A stretch of 9,276 nt of DNA from Bryobacterales bacterium. Its GTDB lineage: Bacteria; Acidobacteriota; Terriglobia; Bryobacterales; Bryobacteraceae. How positions within the stretch are numbered: the stretch's first letter is position 1; each line of letters opens with the position of its first letter. Shown here one piece after another: positions 1 through 6,193 of this stretch. The stretch lies in contig JAUZEU010000753.1 of the NCBI GenBank assembly GCA_030838885.1, positions 1-9,276 on the forward strand, in the 5' to 3' direction. The position numbers and the translations under genes are program-made. The notes under the pieces were generated by a model that worked only from the letters and a program-made list of their open reading frames with translations, had not been told where the DNA came from and ran no database searches.

Positions 1-796
1 GAAACCGCTCATCGGGATTCTTGCGCAGACACCGCATCACGACGTGGGCGCGCGAGGGCGGCACGTGTTTCAGTGGCTGCGGTTCGGAATGGAGGATTCC
101 CGCTATGGCCGCCAGCGGAGAGTGTCCAGGAAATGCTCGTTCGCCGCTCAGCATTTCATAGAGAACGAGGCCGAACGAAAAGATGTCGGAACGGTGATCG
201 ACATGCAAGCCGGAGGCCTGCTCCGGCGACATATAAGCGGCAGTGCCTACGATGATTCCCAGTCGCGTGGAAGCCTGATCATTGAACGTAGTCACGGTAA
301 CCCCGGTACTGCTGAACGGCACACTGTCCAGCATCTTTGCCAGGCCGAAATCCAAGACCTTTGCGATACCGTCTTCGGTCACCATGATGTTGGCCGGCTT
401 CAGGTCGCGATGCACGATGCCTGCAGAATGCGCTTTGCTGAGGGCGCTGGCGATCTGAATGGCGATCCGGATCGCCAGGCGTATTTCCAGTCCGTTCGCC
501 GGGATCGCTTCGGCCAGGGTCTTTCCGGCTACGTATTCCATTGTGATGAAATGCGTTCCGTCCGCTTCGGCAATGTCGTAGATGGTGACGATGTTCGGGT
601 GGTTGAGGCGTGAAGCAGACTGCGCTTCCCGTATGAAACGGAAGCGACGCTCGTCGTTTCCGACTACATCGGCGGGCAGGAATTTAAGCGCGACTTCACG
701 TCCGAGACGAGTGTCGAGAGCCTTGAAAACAGCTCCCATCCCGCCTTCGCCGAGTTTGTCGAGAATTTTGTAAGGACCGAGGGTCCGTCCAGTCAT
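1..796 (-). CDS. Serine/threonine protein kinase, C-terminus beyond window edge
   Basis: Partial Hanks-type kinase of 265 visible codons; the reading frame stays open to the left edge. It phosphorylates Ser/Thr on unidentified proteins. The catalytic domain begins almost at the N-terminus. The glycine loop LGEGGMG is at residues 15-21, the ATP-binding Lys is K38 (in EVALKFL), and the likely helix-C Glu is E57. The catalytic loop HRDLKPAN is at 129-136 (an RD kinase), DFG at 149-151, SPE (the APE position) at 190-192, and D204 lies in the SDIFSFG segment. All key residues are present, so it looks active. The stretch between DFG and SPE is long and rich in Ser/Thr (about 152-189). Acidobacterial kinases of this type often continue into a transmembrane segment and a WD40/TolB-like or TPR sensor domain, but that part is not visible. 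ATG at 796 was chosen because it starts a few residues before the conserved GPYKIL segment. No strong Shine-Dalgarno precedes it. Confidence 0.93.
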   Translation of the reverse strand, partial: MTGRTLGPYKILDKLGEGGMGAVFKALDTRLGREVALKFLPADVVGNDERRFRFIREAQSASRLNHPNIVTIYDIAEADGTHFITMEYVAGKTLAEAIPANGLEIRLAIRIAIQIASALSKAHSAGIVHRDLKPANIMVTEDGIAKVLDFGLAKMLDSVPFSSTGVTVTTFNDQASTRLGIIVGTAAYMSPEQASGLHVDHRSDIFSFGLVLYEMLSGERAFPGHSPLAAIAGILHSEPQPLKHVPPSRAHVVMRCLRKNPDERF

Positions 797-806
797 TCAC
801 CGTTTC

Positions 807-812
807 AGTGTA
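807..812 (-). promoter_or_regulatory. Candidate -10 element of the Ser/Thr kinase gene
   Basis: The minus strand reads TACACT, ending 10 nt before the kinase ATG. The same hexamer sits 9 nt before the ATG of the MocR-type regulator. No convincing -35 hexamer is visible at the usual distance. If real, the transcript would begin within a few bases of the start codon, which fits the lack of a Shine-Dalgarno. Short and degenerate, so weak evidence by itself. Confidence 0.25.
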
Positions 813-848
813 CTGAGATTGTTCATCATAGCAGCGGCGGATTTTCAT

Positions 849-965
849 TTACCGGTGCTTCTGCATACGGATACGGGCGCAGACAGGGCACTGCCACTTG
901 CGTTTTTTGTGATAGATGTGCCCCTTGAGCTCTTTCATCGGGGTTTTGCACACCTTGCAGGTCAT
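849..965 (-). CDS. Small zinc-ribbon protein, 38 residues
   Basis: A 38-residue protein with two CxxC knuckles: CKVC (C3, C6) and CPVC (C26, C29), 19 residues apart, which is the layout of a four-Cys zinc ribbon. It is very basic (12 Lys/Arg plus three His), so binding to nucleic acid or to a ribonucleoprotein is plausible, but no function can be assigned. The frame can be extended upstream to 1034, but that start lies inside the hairpin after the sugar kinase gene, and the extension lacks conserved-looking features. The ATG at 965 puts the first knuckle right at the N-terminus and is preferred, although no good ribosome binding site precedes it. It lies between the sugar kinase terminator and the protein kinase gene, 52 nt before the latter, on the same strand. 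It could be a chance reading frame, but the paired CxxC motifs argue for a real gene. Confidence 0.55.
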   Translation of the reverse strand: MTCKVCKTPMKELKGHIYHKKRKWQCPVCARIRMQKHR

Positions 966-1005
966 TTTGACTGGACGAGCGCGCCGTGAAAAGCTACAAA
1001 GAACC

Positions 1006-1039
1006 AAGCCATACGCGGCAGGGTGTCCGCGCATGGCTT
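1006..1039 (-). terminator. Hairpin terminator after the sugar kinase gene
   Basis: On the minus strand, 13 bases (AAGCCATGCGCGG) pair with CCGCGTATGGCTT across an 8-nt loop, with one G-U wobble and no mismatch. The hairpin starts 5 nt after the kinase stop codon. It is followed by a broken T-rich stretch (GGTTCTTTGT) rather than a clean U tract, so it may be an imperfect intrinsic terminator or an RNA 3'-end stabiliser. The stem is long enough to be unlikely by chance. Confidence 0.6.
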
Positions 1040-1044
1040 AGTGG

Positions 1045-2091
1045 TCAGCGCTGCACGCGGCCGGACCCATCGCCCTTCAGAAGAGCTTTCACTTCGTCCA
1101 CCGTGAAGCGATTGAAGTCACCGGGAAGCGAATGCTTCAGGCATGACGCGGCGACGGCAAATTCGAGCGCCTCCTGCTTCGAACCGAGGGCATTCAGACC
1201 ATAGATGAGTCCGCCGGCGAAGGAGTCTCCGCCACCAACGCGGTCCACGATGTGCGTGATCTCGTAATGCCGGCTTAGCAGGAAATCCTTGCCGTCGAAC
1301 AGGCACGCCGACCAGCCGTTGTGCGAGGCACTTTTCGATTCGCGTAAAGTGATGGCGATGGTTTTGACGTTCGGATACGCTTTCAACACCTTGGCGGCAA
1401 GCTCCCGGTAGACGTCATGACTGAGTTTTCCGGAGTGTACATCCACATTCGCTTCGATGCCCAGCGCAGCCTGACAATCCTCTTCGTTGGCAATCACGAC
1501 GTCAACATACTTCACCAGTTCGCTCATGACTTCGTGGGCCGGCTTGCCCCATTTCCAGAGGTTCTTCCGGTAATTCAGATCGCACGAGACGGTGATGCCT
1601 TTCGCCTGAGCGGTTTTCACGGACTCCATCGCAAGGTCGGCCGCAGAAGCACTGATCGCAGGTGTGATGCCGGTGGTGTGGAACCATCCGGCGCCCTCGA
1701 AAATCGTGTTCCAGTCGAAGTCACCGGGCTTTGCCAGTGCGATGGAACTGTTTTCGCGGTCGTAGACAACCTTTGACGGACGCTGGTTGGCGCCGGGCTC
1801 CACGAAGTAGATACCGACTCGGCCTTTGGTCCGGATGATGTGGGAAGTGTCGACATTGAAGCGACGCATCTCAGCAACCATGGAATCGGCGATGGGATTG
1901 GATGGGACCGCGGTGACATAGGCCGCGGGCAGTCCGAAGCCTGCAACCGAGACCGCGACGTTGGCTTCGCCGCCACCCCAGGTCGCAACGAAAGCAGGGC
2001 TTTGCAGGAAGCGCTCGAAGCCGGGGGGCGCGAGGCGAAGCATGATCTCGCCAAAAGTGACTATGGTTTTGCCGGAATTGTGAACTGACAT
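1045..2091 (-). CDS. kdgK: PfkB-family sugar kinase, probable 2-keto-3-deoxygluconate kinase
   Basis: A 348-residue cytoplasmic PfkB (ribokinase-like) kinase. The family uses ATP to phosphorylate a sugar; the closest recognisable group is KdgK, which turns 2-keto-3-deoxygluconate into KDPG for the Entner-Doudoroff aldolase. The N-terminal strand VTFGEIMLRL (11-20) is followed by the substrate-side GGGEANVA (39-46). The GRVGIYFVEPG (90-100) and QRPSKVVYDR (103-112) segments are characteristic of KdgK-like members. The PfkB signature with the catalytic base is VGGGDSFAGG, with Asp near 289; GGGD instead of GAGD is normal in this subgroup. It is somewhat longer than the roughly 310 residues of E. 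coli KdgK, with extra sequence around residues 235-255. The frame extends upstream to 2169, overlapping the preceding gene; ATG 2091 is chosen because homologues start just before the first strand. It follows the Rid-like gene by 22 nt without a clear ribosome binding site, so translational coupling is possible. The substrate is inferred; another aldonate or hexose is possible. Confidence 0.85.
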   Translation of the reverse strand: MSVHNSGKTIVTFGEIMLRLAPPGFERFLQSPAFVATWGGGEANVAVSVAGFGLPAAYVTAVPSNPIADSMVAEMRRFNVDTSHIIRTKGRVGIYFVEPGANQRPSKVVYDRENSSIALAKPGDFDWNTIFEGAGWFHTTGITPAISASAADLAMESVKTAQAKGITVSCDLNYRKNLWKWGKPAHEVMSELVKYVDVVIANEEDCQAALGIEANVDVHSGKLSHDVYRELAAKVLKAYPNVKTIAITLRESKSASHNGWSACLFDGKDFLLSRHYEITHIVDRVGGGDSFAGGLIYGLNALGSKQEALEFAVAASCLKHSLPGDFNRFTVDEVKALLKGDGSGRVQR

Positions 2092-2113
2092 TTGAAATAC
2101 ATGTTTATCATGC

Positions 2114-3145
2114 CTATTGCGAAACTGCGGCAATGGCATCAAGGGCAAATCCCGCATCGATTGCGGCAAGGCCTTCGAACGGTATGACGGTGATGGGGGA
2201 TGTATTACCCGGCCTGGTCGCGAGGAGCAATTTGCGCGACATTATCCCGGTCGAAGCGGAGAGTGGATAGATGTGCGTCAGAACAAGGTTCGCGGCGGAA
2301 GCGCCAGCTGAGCTGAGATCGCGATCGAGGCGCTGAAAAGAGAGGGCGGCGTCCTTTTCTTCGGAGCCGAACGCAACACGGGTACCGGAAAATGCGAGTT
2401 TTTCCGCAGTGGCTTTGTTGCCGCGCGCGACCGCTTCGCAGATCGCGAGCGCCTGGCCGGGGCCCCGCTGCGTCTGAACAATATTCGCGGCGGCGCCAGG
2501 GAAGCGGGCAATGACCGCCGACGTAAGCTCCGGCGCGTCACTCAGGTTGCTCACGAAGCAACTGACGGCCAGAGCGCTTTGGCCATTTAGCTTTTCGGCC
2601 AGCTGATCCAAGGCCTTCAGAAGCAGTGGCTTCGCAGAACTGAGAGGATCAGGGGCTGTCACCGGTTCAGTGGCGATGAAGTCTAATCCGGAGCTGCTTA
2701 AGTCTCGTTTCGCGACGGAGATACTTTCCAGAACTACCTGAGCATTCTCCGCCGGGAGGCCACCCGCACGTACGACGCTGACGGATGGCAGCGACCCGCG
2801 TTTGTCACCGAAAACCTCGCTTACCAACTGGGGTACACGGCGCACATCCCCGCTTCCCGCCACAAAGGCGCGGATGTGAATGACGGGCAGTCCGCCGTTG
2901 AGCCTGAGCAGAGCGCGAAGGGCATCGCGGGTCTGCTGCGCGAGCGGACCCTTTCCCGAGAGGGGAGACACATGGAAAACCAGGCGGCGTGTTTCGCCTA
3001 CCGCGACCTGCGGTGGCTCTTTGGGCAACGCCAGCGTCTGAGTCATATCCTCGGTTTTCTTTTTCTTCGCGGCGAAGAGGCCCCCAACGCAAAGCAACGC
3101 GAGGCAACTTAGTACCGCTCCGGTCAGAAAACGCCTGTATGGCAT
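2114..3145 (-). CDS. Exported protein with three tandem RidA/YjgF-like repeats
   Basis: A 343-residue protein with a typical Sec signal peptide: Arg residues at 4-5, a hydrophobic core at about 8-24, and likely cleavage after FAA near residue 26, followed by KKKK. C19 is not in a good lipobox, so a lipoprotein is unlikely. The mature part reads as three RidA-like units of about 90 residues: roughly 52-145, 153-241 and 249-343. Unit 1 has IRAFVAGSGD, then SLPSVSVVRAGGLPAE and AQVVLESISV. Unit 2 has SCFVSNLSD and ends QALAICEAVA. Unit 3 has LDRDLSSAGAS, LTHIYPLS and then ITVIPFEGLAA before ALDAIAAV. Canonical RidA is a cytoplasmic trimer that hydrolyses reactive enamines made by PLP enzymes, using an Arg just before the penultimate strand. 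I do not see that Arg in any unit, so deaminase activity is doubtful. It is the first gene of an apparent unit with the sugar kinase and is divergent from the pdx operon. The fold assignment comes from reading the sequence by eye; the function is unknown. Confidence 0.65.
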   Translation of the reverse strand: MPYRRFLTGAVLSCLALLCVGGLFAAKKKKTEDMTQTLALPKEPPQVAVGETRRLVFHVSPLSGKGPLAQQTRDALRALLRLNGGLPVIHIRAFVAGSGDVRRVPQLVSEVFGDKRGSLPSVSVVRAGGLPAENAQVVLESISVAKRDLSSSGLDFIATEPVTAPDPLSSAKPLLLKALDQLAEKLNGQSALAVSCFVSNLSDAPELTSAVIARFPGAAANIVQTQRGPGQALAICEAVARGNKATAEKLAFSGTRVAFGSEEKDAALSFQRLDRDLSSAGASAANLVLTHIYPLSASTGIMSRKLLLATRPGNTSPITVIPFEGLAAIDAGFALDAIAAVSQ

Positions 3146-3154
3146 GTCCTCACA

Positions 3155-3160
3155 ATTCTA
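3155..3160 (-). promoter_or_regulatory. Candidate -10 element of the Rid-like gene
   Basis: The minus strand reads TAGAAT, five of six bases of the sigma-70 -10 consensus, ending 9 nt before the ATG at 3145. A GAGGA sequence lies between the two but ends only 1 nt before the ATG, too close for a normal Shine-Dalgarno. This fits a very short 5' leader. No good -35 was found. Confidence 0.3.
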
Positions 3161-3192
3161 TCGGCCTCGGGCTCCGGATTTACCTGGGATTG

Positions 3193-3220
3193 AATTGGAT
3201 GGCCTTTCAGCAGTCCAATT
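3193..3220. promoter_or_regulatory. Inverted repeat, candidate operator for the MocR/PdxR-type regulator
   Basis: AATTGGA (3193-3199) and TCCAATT (3214-3220) form a perfect 7-bp inverted repeat with a 14-nt spacer. The half-sites are centred 21 bp apart, which puts them on the same face of the helix, as expected for a dimeric winged-helix regulator. The right arm continues into a second small dyad, CCAATTTGG. The repeat sits 9 nt upstream of the candidate -10 of the regulator gene, inside the 98-bp gap shared with the divergent Rid-like gene. It could therefore serve autoregulation, control of the pdx operon, or both directions. Assignment to this regulator rests on position and symmetry only. 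Confidence 0.5.
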
Positions 3221-3228
3221 TGGCATGG

Positions 3229-3234
3229 TACACT
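3229..3234 (+). promoter_or_regulatory. Candidate -10 element of the regulator-pdxST operon
   Basis: TACACT ends 9 nt before the regulator ATG at 3244. No Shine-Dalgarno lies in the remaining bases (GATCGCGAG), so a leaderless or nearly leaderless transcript is possible. No clear -35 hexamer is found 16-18 nt upstream, as expected if an activator bound at the adjacent inverted repeat compensates. Confidence 0.3.
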
Positions 3235-3243
3235 GATCGCGAG

Positions 3244-4689
3244 ATGGACATCCGGCCCGAACTGGATCTCAATTCGGAAACGCCTCTTTACCGACAATTG
3301 GGCGGTTATTTGCAGCGCCTGATTGAATCCGGCGATCTGTTGCCCGGTGACCGACTACCTCCCACACGGGAATTGGCCGGGCAACTTGGCCTGAACCGGA
3401 CTACCGTGTCGGCCGCGTATGAGCTTTTGGAAGCGGGCGGGCTGATCAAAGGTTCGGTGGGGCGGGGAAGCTTTGTTTGCGGCGTGCCTGAGCGAGAAGC
3501 AGGGGGGCTGAACTGGTCCCGTACGCTCACGTCATCGCAAACGACCTCTACCGGGTCTGTCAGACCGGGGGTGATCGACTTTTCAGCTTCGCGCCCTTCG
3601 GAAAAGCTGTTTCCGGTGGACGAATTCCGTGCCTGCTGCGACGAGGTTCTGCACAGCGACAGGCTTCGTTCGCTGTTGCAGCTGGGGTCTCCTGGAGGAT
3701 ACGAGCCGCTCAGGAACTATCTGCTGCAGCGTTCCGGTGTCGCCTGCCCGACTGACGACATCCTGATTACCAATGGTTGCCAGCAGGCTGTGGATCTGCT
3801 GCGTCGCGCTCTGGTGCGCCCAGGTACGAAGGTGGCGATTGAAGATCCGGTGTATCCCGGGCTGCGCAATCTGTTTGTGGAAGCTGGCGCCGAGTTGATT
3901 GGTATTCCGGTGACGCACGAAGGCATGGATCTGTACTCGCTGCGGCAGGCTTTGGAAGCAGGTGCGAAGGTTGTGGTGCTGACGCCTTCATTCCAAAACC
4001 CCACGGGTGCACTGATGCTACCGGCGGCGCGGAAAATGATTGTCGGGATGGCGCGCGGCGCGGGCGCCGTGGTGATTGAGAACGACATCTATAGCGAACT
4101 CTCTTACTTCGGTGGCGATGCGCCCCGGCTGAAGTCGCTGGATCCGAGTGTCATTTTGCTGGGCAGTTTTTCGAAGATCGCGTTTCCGGGAATGCGCTGC
4201 GGCTGGATCATTGCGCCGAAGCCTGTGATTGCCCGTGTGACTGAGTTGAAGCAACTGGCCGATCTGCACACGGACCAGCTTTCACAAGCGTTTCTGCTGC
4301 GGTTTGCGGAATCGGGCCGGCTGGAAACCCATCAGGCGAAGATGATTGCCGCTGGGAAAGAAAGACTTCGGGCCGTTGAGCAGGCATCGGGGAAGTATCT
4401 CACCGACTGCCGTTTTACAGTGCCCAATGGCGGCATGAATCTGTGGATCAATTTACCGGAGGGGCTGGATTCCGGCGCGCTGCGCGGCCTCGCTCAGCAG
4501 GCAGGGGTGGACTACCTGCCGGGCCGTTATTTTTCGGTTTCGAGACCGCTCGATTCGGGGCTTCGCCTCAGTTTTGCGGGACTGGAGCCGGCCGAGATTC
4601 GCCGGGGAATCGAAATCCTCGGCGCAGTAATTCAGGAAGCAAAGGGTACTCGCGAGGATTTGTCCAGGCCGACGCTCGCGATGGTTTAG
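3244..4689 (+). CDS. pdxR: MocR/PdxR-type transcriptional regulator (GntR + aminotransferase-like)
   Basis: A 481-residue MocR-subfamily regulator. Residues about 13-78 form a GntR winged helix: PLYRQLGGYL, GDRLPPTRELA, then a recognition helix in LNRTTVSAAYELLEAGG and a wing ending in VGRGSF. A linker of about 30 residues leads to a fold-type I aminotransferase-like domain from about 110. PLP-binding landmarks are intact: NPTG at 252-255, D281 and Y283 in ENDIYSELSYFG, S308/S310 and the Schiff-base Lys K311 in SFSKIAFPGMRCGW, and the carboxylate-binding Arg R441. In known PdxR proteins this domain binds PLP and tunes pdxST transcription. Here pdxS begins 25 nt after the stop on the same strand, strongly suggesting a role in PLP synthesis. 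The frame is open upstream to 2989, and an ATG at 3199 would add 15 residues, but 3244 matches where the family normally starts and keeps the inverted repeat outside the gene. The symbol is inferred from family and context. Confidence 0.88.
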   Translation: MDIRPELDLNSETPLYRQLGGYLQRLIESGDLLPGDRLPPTRELAGQLGLNRTTVSAAYELLEAGGLIKGSVGRGSFVCGVPEREAGGLNWSRTLTSSQTTSTGSVRPGVIDFSASRPSEKLFPVDEFRACCDEVLHSDRLRSLLQLGSPGGYEPLRNYLLQRSGVACPTDDILITNGCQQAVDLLRRALVRPGTKVAIEDPVYPGLRNLFVEAGAELIGIPVTHEGMDLYSLRQALEAGAKVVVLTPSFQNPTGALMLPAARKMIVGMARGAGAVVIENDIYSELSYFGGDAPRLKSLDPSVILLGSFSKIAFPGMRCGWIIAPKPVIARVTELKQLADLHTDQLSQAFLLRFAESGRLETHQAKMIAAGKERLRAVEQASGKYLTDCRFTVPNGGMNLWINLPEGLDSGALRGLAQQAGVDYLPGRYFSVSRPLDSGLRLSFAGLEPAEIRRGIEILGAVIQEAKGTREDLSRPTLAMV

Positions 4690-4700
4690 CAAAAAAACTT

Positions 4701-4707
4701 GAGAGGA
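4701..4707 (+). promoter_or_regulatory. Ribosome binding site of pdxS
   Basis: GAGAGGA lies 7 nt before the pdxS ATG at 4715 and is the clearest Shine-Dalgarno in the window. It follows an A7 run (4691-4697) in the short gap after the regulator stop. It fixes the pdxS start and suggests strong translation of pdxS compared with the upstream regulator, which has no such site. Confidence 0.75.
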
Positions 4708-4714
4708 CGAAGAG

Positions 4715-5602
4715 ATGATTCTGAACAGTGAACAGTTCCGGCTAAACGTCGGATTAACCGAAATGCTGAAGGGCGGCGTGATTATGGACGTGATCAATGC
4801 CGAACAGGCAGTGATTGCGGAACGGGCCGGAGCAGCGGCCGTGATGGCGCTGGAGCGCGTTCCTTCCGATATCCGCAAAGAGGGCGGCGTGGCGCGCATG
4901 TCGCCGGTCAGCGTCATCCGGGAAATCATGGGTGCCGTGACCATTCCTGTGATGGCGAAGGCCCGCATCGGGCATTTCACGGAAGCCCGCATTCTGGAAG
5001 CTCTGGGCGTGGATTACATCGACGAGAGCGAAGTGCTGACCCCGGCAGACGAAGAGCACCACATCAACAAGAAAGACTTTAAAACGCCGTTTGTTTGCGG
5101 AGCCCGAAATCTCGGCGAGGCGTTGCGCAGGATCGCGGAAGGCGCCTGCATGATCCGGACCAAGGGCGAGGCGGGCTCCGGCAATATCGTGGAAGCGGTG
5201 CGCCACATCCGGACCATCATCAAGGAAATGCGGCAACTCACGGTGCTGGGTAAAGAAGAGCTGGTGCATGAGGCGAAGCTCCTGGGCGCACCGCTCGACC
5301 TGGTGGAGTGGGTAGCGGAACACGGCAAGCTGCCGGTGCCGAACTTCTCTGCAGGCGGCATTGCAACTCCGGCAGATGCGGCCCTTGTGCTGCAGTTGGG
5401 CGCCGAAGCGGTGTTCGTGGGTTCCGGCATCTTCAAGAGCGCTGACCCCGAAGCGCGCGCGAAAGCGATCGTGATGGCGACCACGTACTACAAGGATCCG
5501 CAGAAGCTTCTGGAAGCGAGCGAAGATCTGGGCATGGCGATGGCTGGCCTGGATATTTCCAAGCTGCCCGAGAGCGAACTGATGCAGACGCGGGGCTGGT
5601 AA
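4715..5602 (+). CDS. pdxS: Pyridoxal 5'-phosphate synthase, lyase subunit PdxS
   Basis: A 295-residue (beta/alpha)8-barrel synthase subunit, full length for the family. It builds PLP from ribose 5-phosphate, glyceraldehyde 3-phosphate and ammonia delivered by PdxT; in known systems twelve PdxS form the core of a 24-subunit complex. Family landmarks are intact: KGGVIMDVINAEQA (19-32) with D25, ALERVPSDIR (45-54), AKARIGH (81-87) with the first catalytic Lys K82, DYIDESEVLTP (100-110), RTKGEAGSGN (148-157) with the second catalytic Lys K150, and the phosphate-site segments FSAGGIATPADA and FVGSGIFKS near the C-terminus. Numbering is one higher than in the B. subtilis enzyme (K81/K149). It lies 25 nt after the regulator and 9 nt before pdxT, so the three are very likely co-transcribed. 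Nothing suggests loss of activity. Confidence 0.98.
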   Translation: MILNSEQFRLNVGLTEMLKGGVIMDVINAEQAVIAERAGAAAVMALERVPSDIRKEGGVARMSPVSVIREIMGAVTIPVMAKARIGHFTEARILEALGVDYIDESEVLTPADEEHHINKKDFKTPFVCGARNLGEALRRIAEGACMIRTKGEAGSGNIVEAVRHIRTIIKEMRQLTVLGKEELVHEAKLLGAPLDLVEWVAEHGKLPVPNFSAGGIATPADAALVLQLGAEAVFVGSGIFKSADPEARAKAIVMATTYYKDPQKLLEASEDLGMAMAGLDISKLPESELMQTRGW

Positions 5603-5611
5603 GCAGCCGGC

Positions 5612-6193
5612 ATGAAGAAGCGAGTGGGCGTTCTGGCCCTGCAGGGTGACTTTGAAGCGCACGAGAAAGCTCTCGTGCGGGCGGGGGCCGACGTCCGGCA
5701 GGTCAGGACCGCTGCGGATATGGCGGCTGTAGACGGGCTGGTGATTCCGGGCGGCGAGAGCACCACTATGCTGAAGCTGCTCAACTTCATGGATCTGAAA
5801 GAGCCGCTGCGGGAGTTTGCCAAAGAGAAGCCGGTGTTTGGCACCTGTGCGGGCGCCATCCTGCTCGCGACGAATGTGGAGAACCCCGTGCAGGAAAGTT
5901 TTGGCGCGGTGGATATGACGGTGGAGCGCAATGCTTATGGCCGCCAGATCGACAGCCGGGTGGTGCAACTCACGCCGGAGGCCGACTTTCAGGAGCGTAC
6001 CGGCGCGGGGAAACTGGAGGCTGTTTTTATCCGCGCGCCCATCATCCGCCGAACCGGACCCGGAGTAAAGGTATTGGCGGAGTACGATGGTAGTCCGGTG
6101 CTGGTGGAACAGGGCAGACATCTGATTGCCACGTTCCATCCGGAATTGACACCGGATTCGAGGGTACACCAATTATTTCTGAGCAAGATTTGA
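5612..6193 (+). CDS. pdxT: Pyridoxal 5'-phosphate synthase, glutaminase subunit PdxT
   Basis: A 193-residue class I glutamine amidotransferase that hydrolyses glutamine and channels ammonia to PdxS. It starts with the typical VGVLALQGDFEAH (5-17). It carries the oxyanion/substrate motif PGGEST (46-51), the nucleophile C79 in FGTCAGAILLA, the ERNAYGRQ segment (105-112), FIRAPII (139-145), and the catalytic His and Glu in FHPELT (H176, E178). Length and residues are normal for the family. The ATG lies 9 nt after the pdxS stop, with only a weak ribosome binding site, so coupling to pdxS translation is likely; this would help keep the subunits near equal amounts. The stop codon overlaps the start of the following phosphatase-like gene. 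Confidence 0.98.
   Translation: MKKRVGVLALQGDFEAHEKALVRAGADVRQVRTAADMAAVDGLVIPGGESTTMLKLLNFMDLKEPLREFAKEKPVFGTCAGAILLATNVENPVQESFGAVDMTVERNAYGRQIDSRVVQLTPEADFQERTGAGKLEAVFIRAPIIRRTGPGVKVLAEYDGSPVLVEQGRHLIATFHPELTPDSRVHQLFLSKI

Noticed and set aside
44..613. A 189-codon plus-strand frame antisense to the protein kinase
   Set aside because: The opposite strand encodes a kinase with every catalytic motif, and this frame shows no recognisable family.
1027..1075. Possible tRNA suggested by the GGCTTAGTGGTCAGCGC-like text
   Set aside because: The A-box-like string has no matching acceptor, anticodon and T arms, and it overlaps the sugar kinase 3' end and the terminator hairpin.
1617..2054. A 145-codon minus-strand frame inside the sugar kinase gene
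   Set aside because: It is a shifted frame of the sugar kinase, low in complexity and rich in Ser, Pro and Arg, without any motif.
2092..2169. Upstream extension of the sugar kinase to an ATG at 2169
   Set aside because: It would overlap the end of the Rid-like gene by 56 nt and adds 26 residues not expected before the first PfkB strand.
2989..3243. Upstream extension of the regulator frame, including an ATG at 3199
   Set aside because: The extension runs antisense through the Rid-like gene and adds residues before the normal start of the GntR domain. An ATG at 3199 would fall inside the inverted repeat.
4754..6172. A 472-codon open frame on the minus strand, antisense to pdxS and pdxT
   Set aside because: It covers two certain genes in the opposite direction. 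Its translation is rich in His, Arg and Gln with no recognisable domain, typical of the reverse frame of GC-rich coding DNA.
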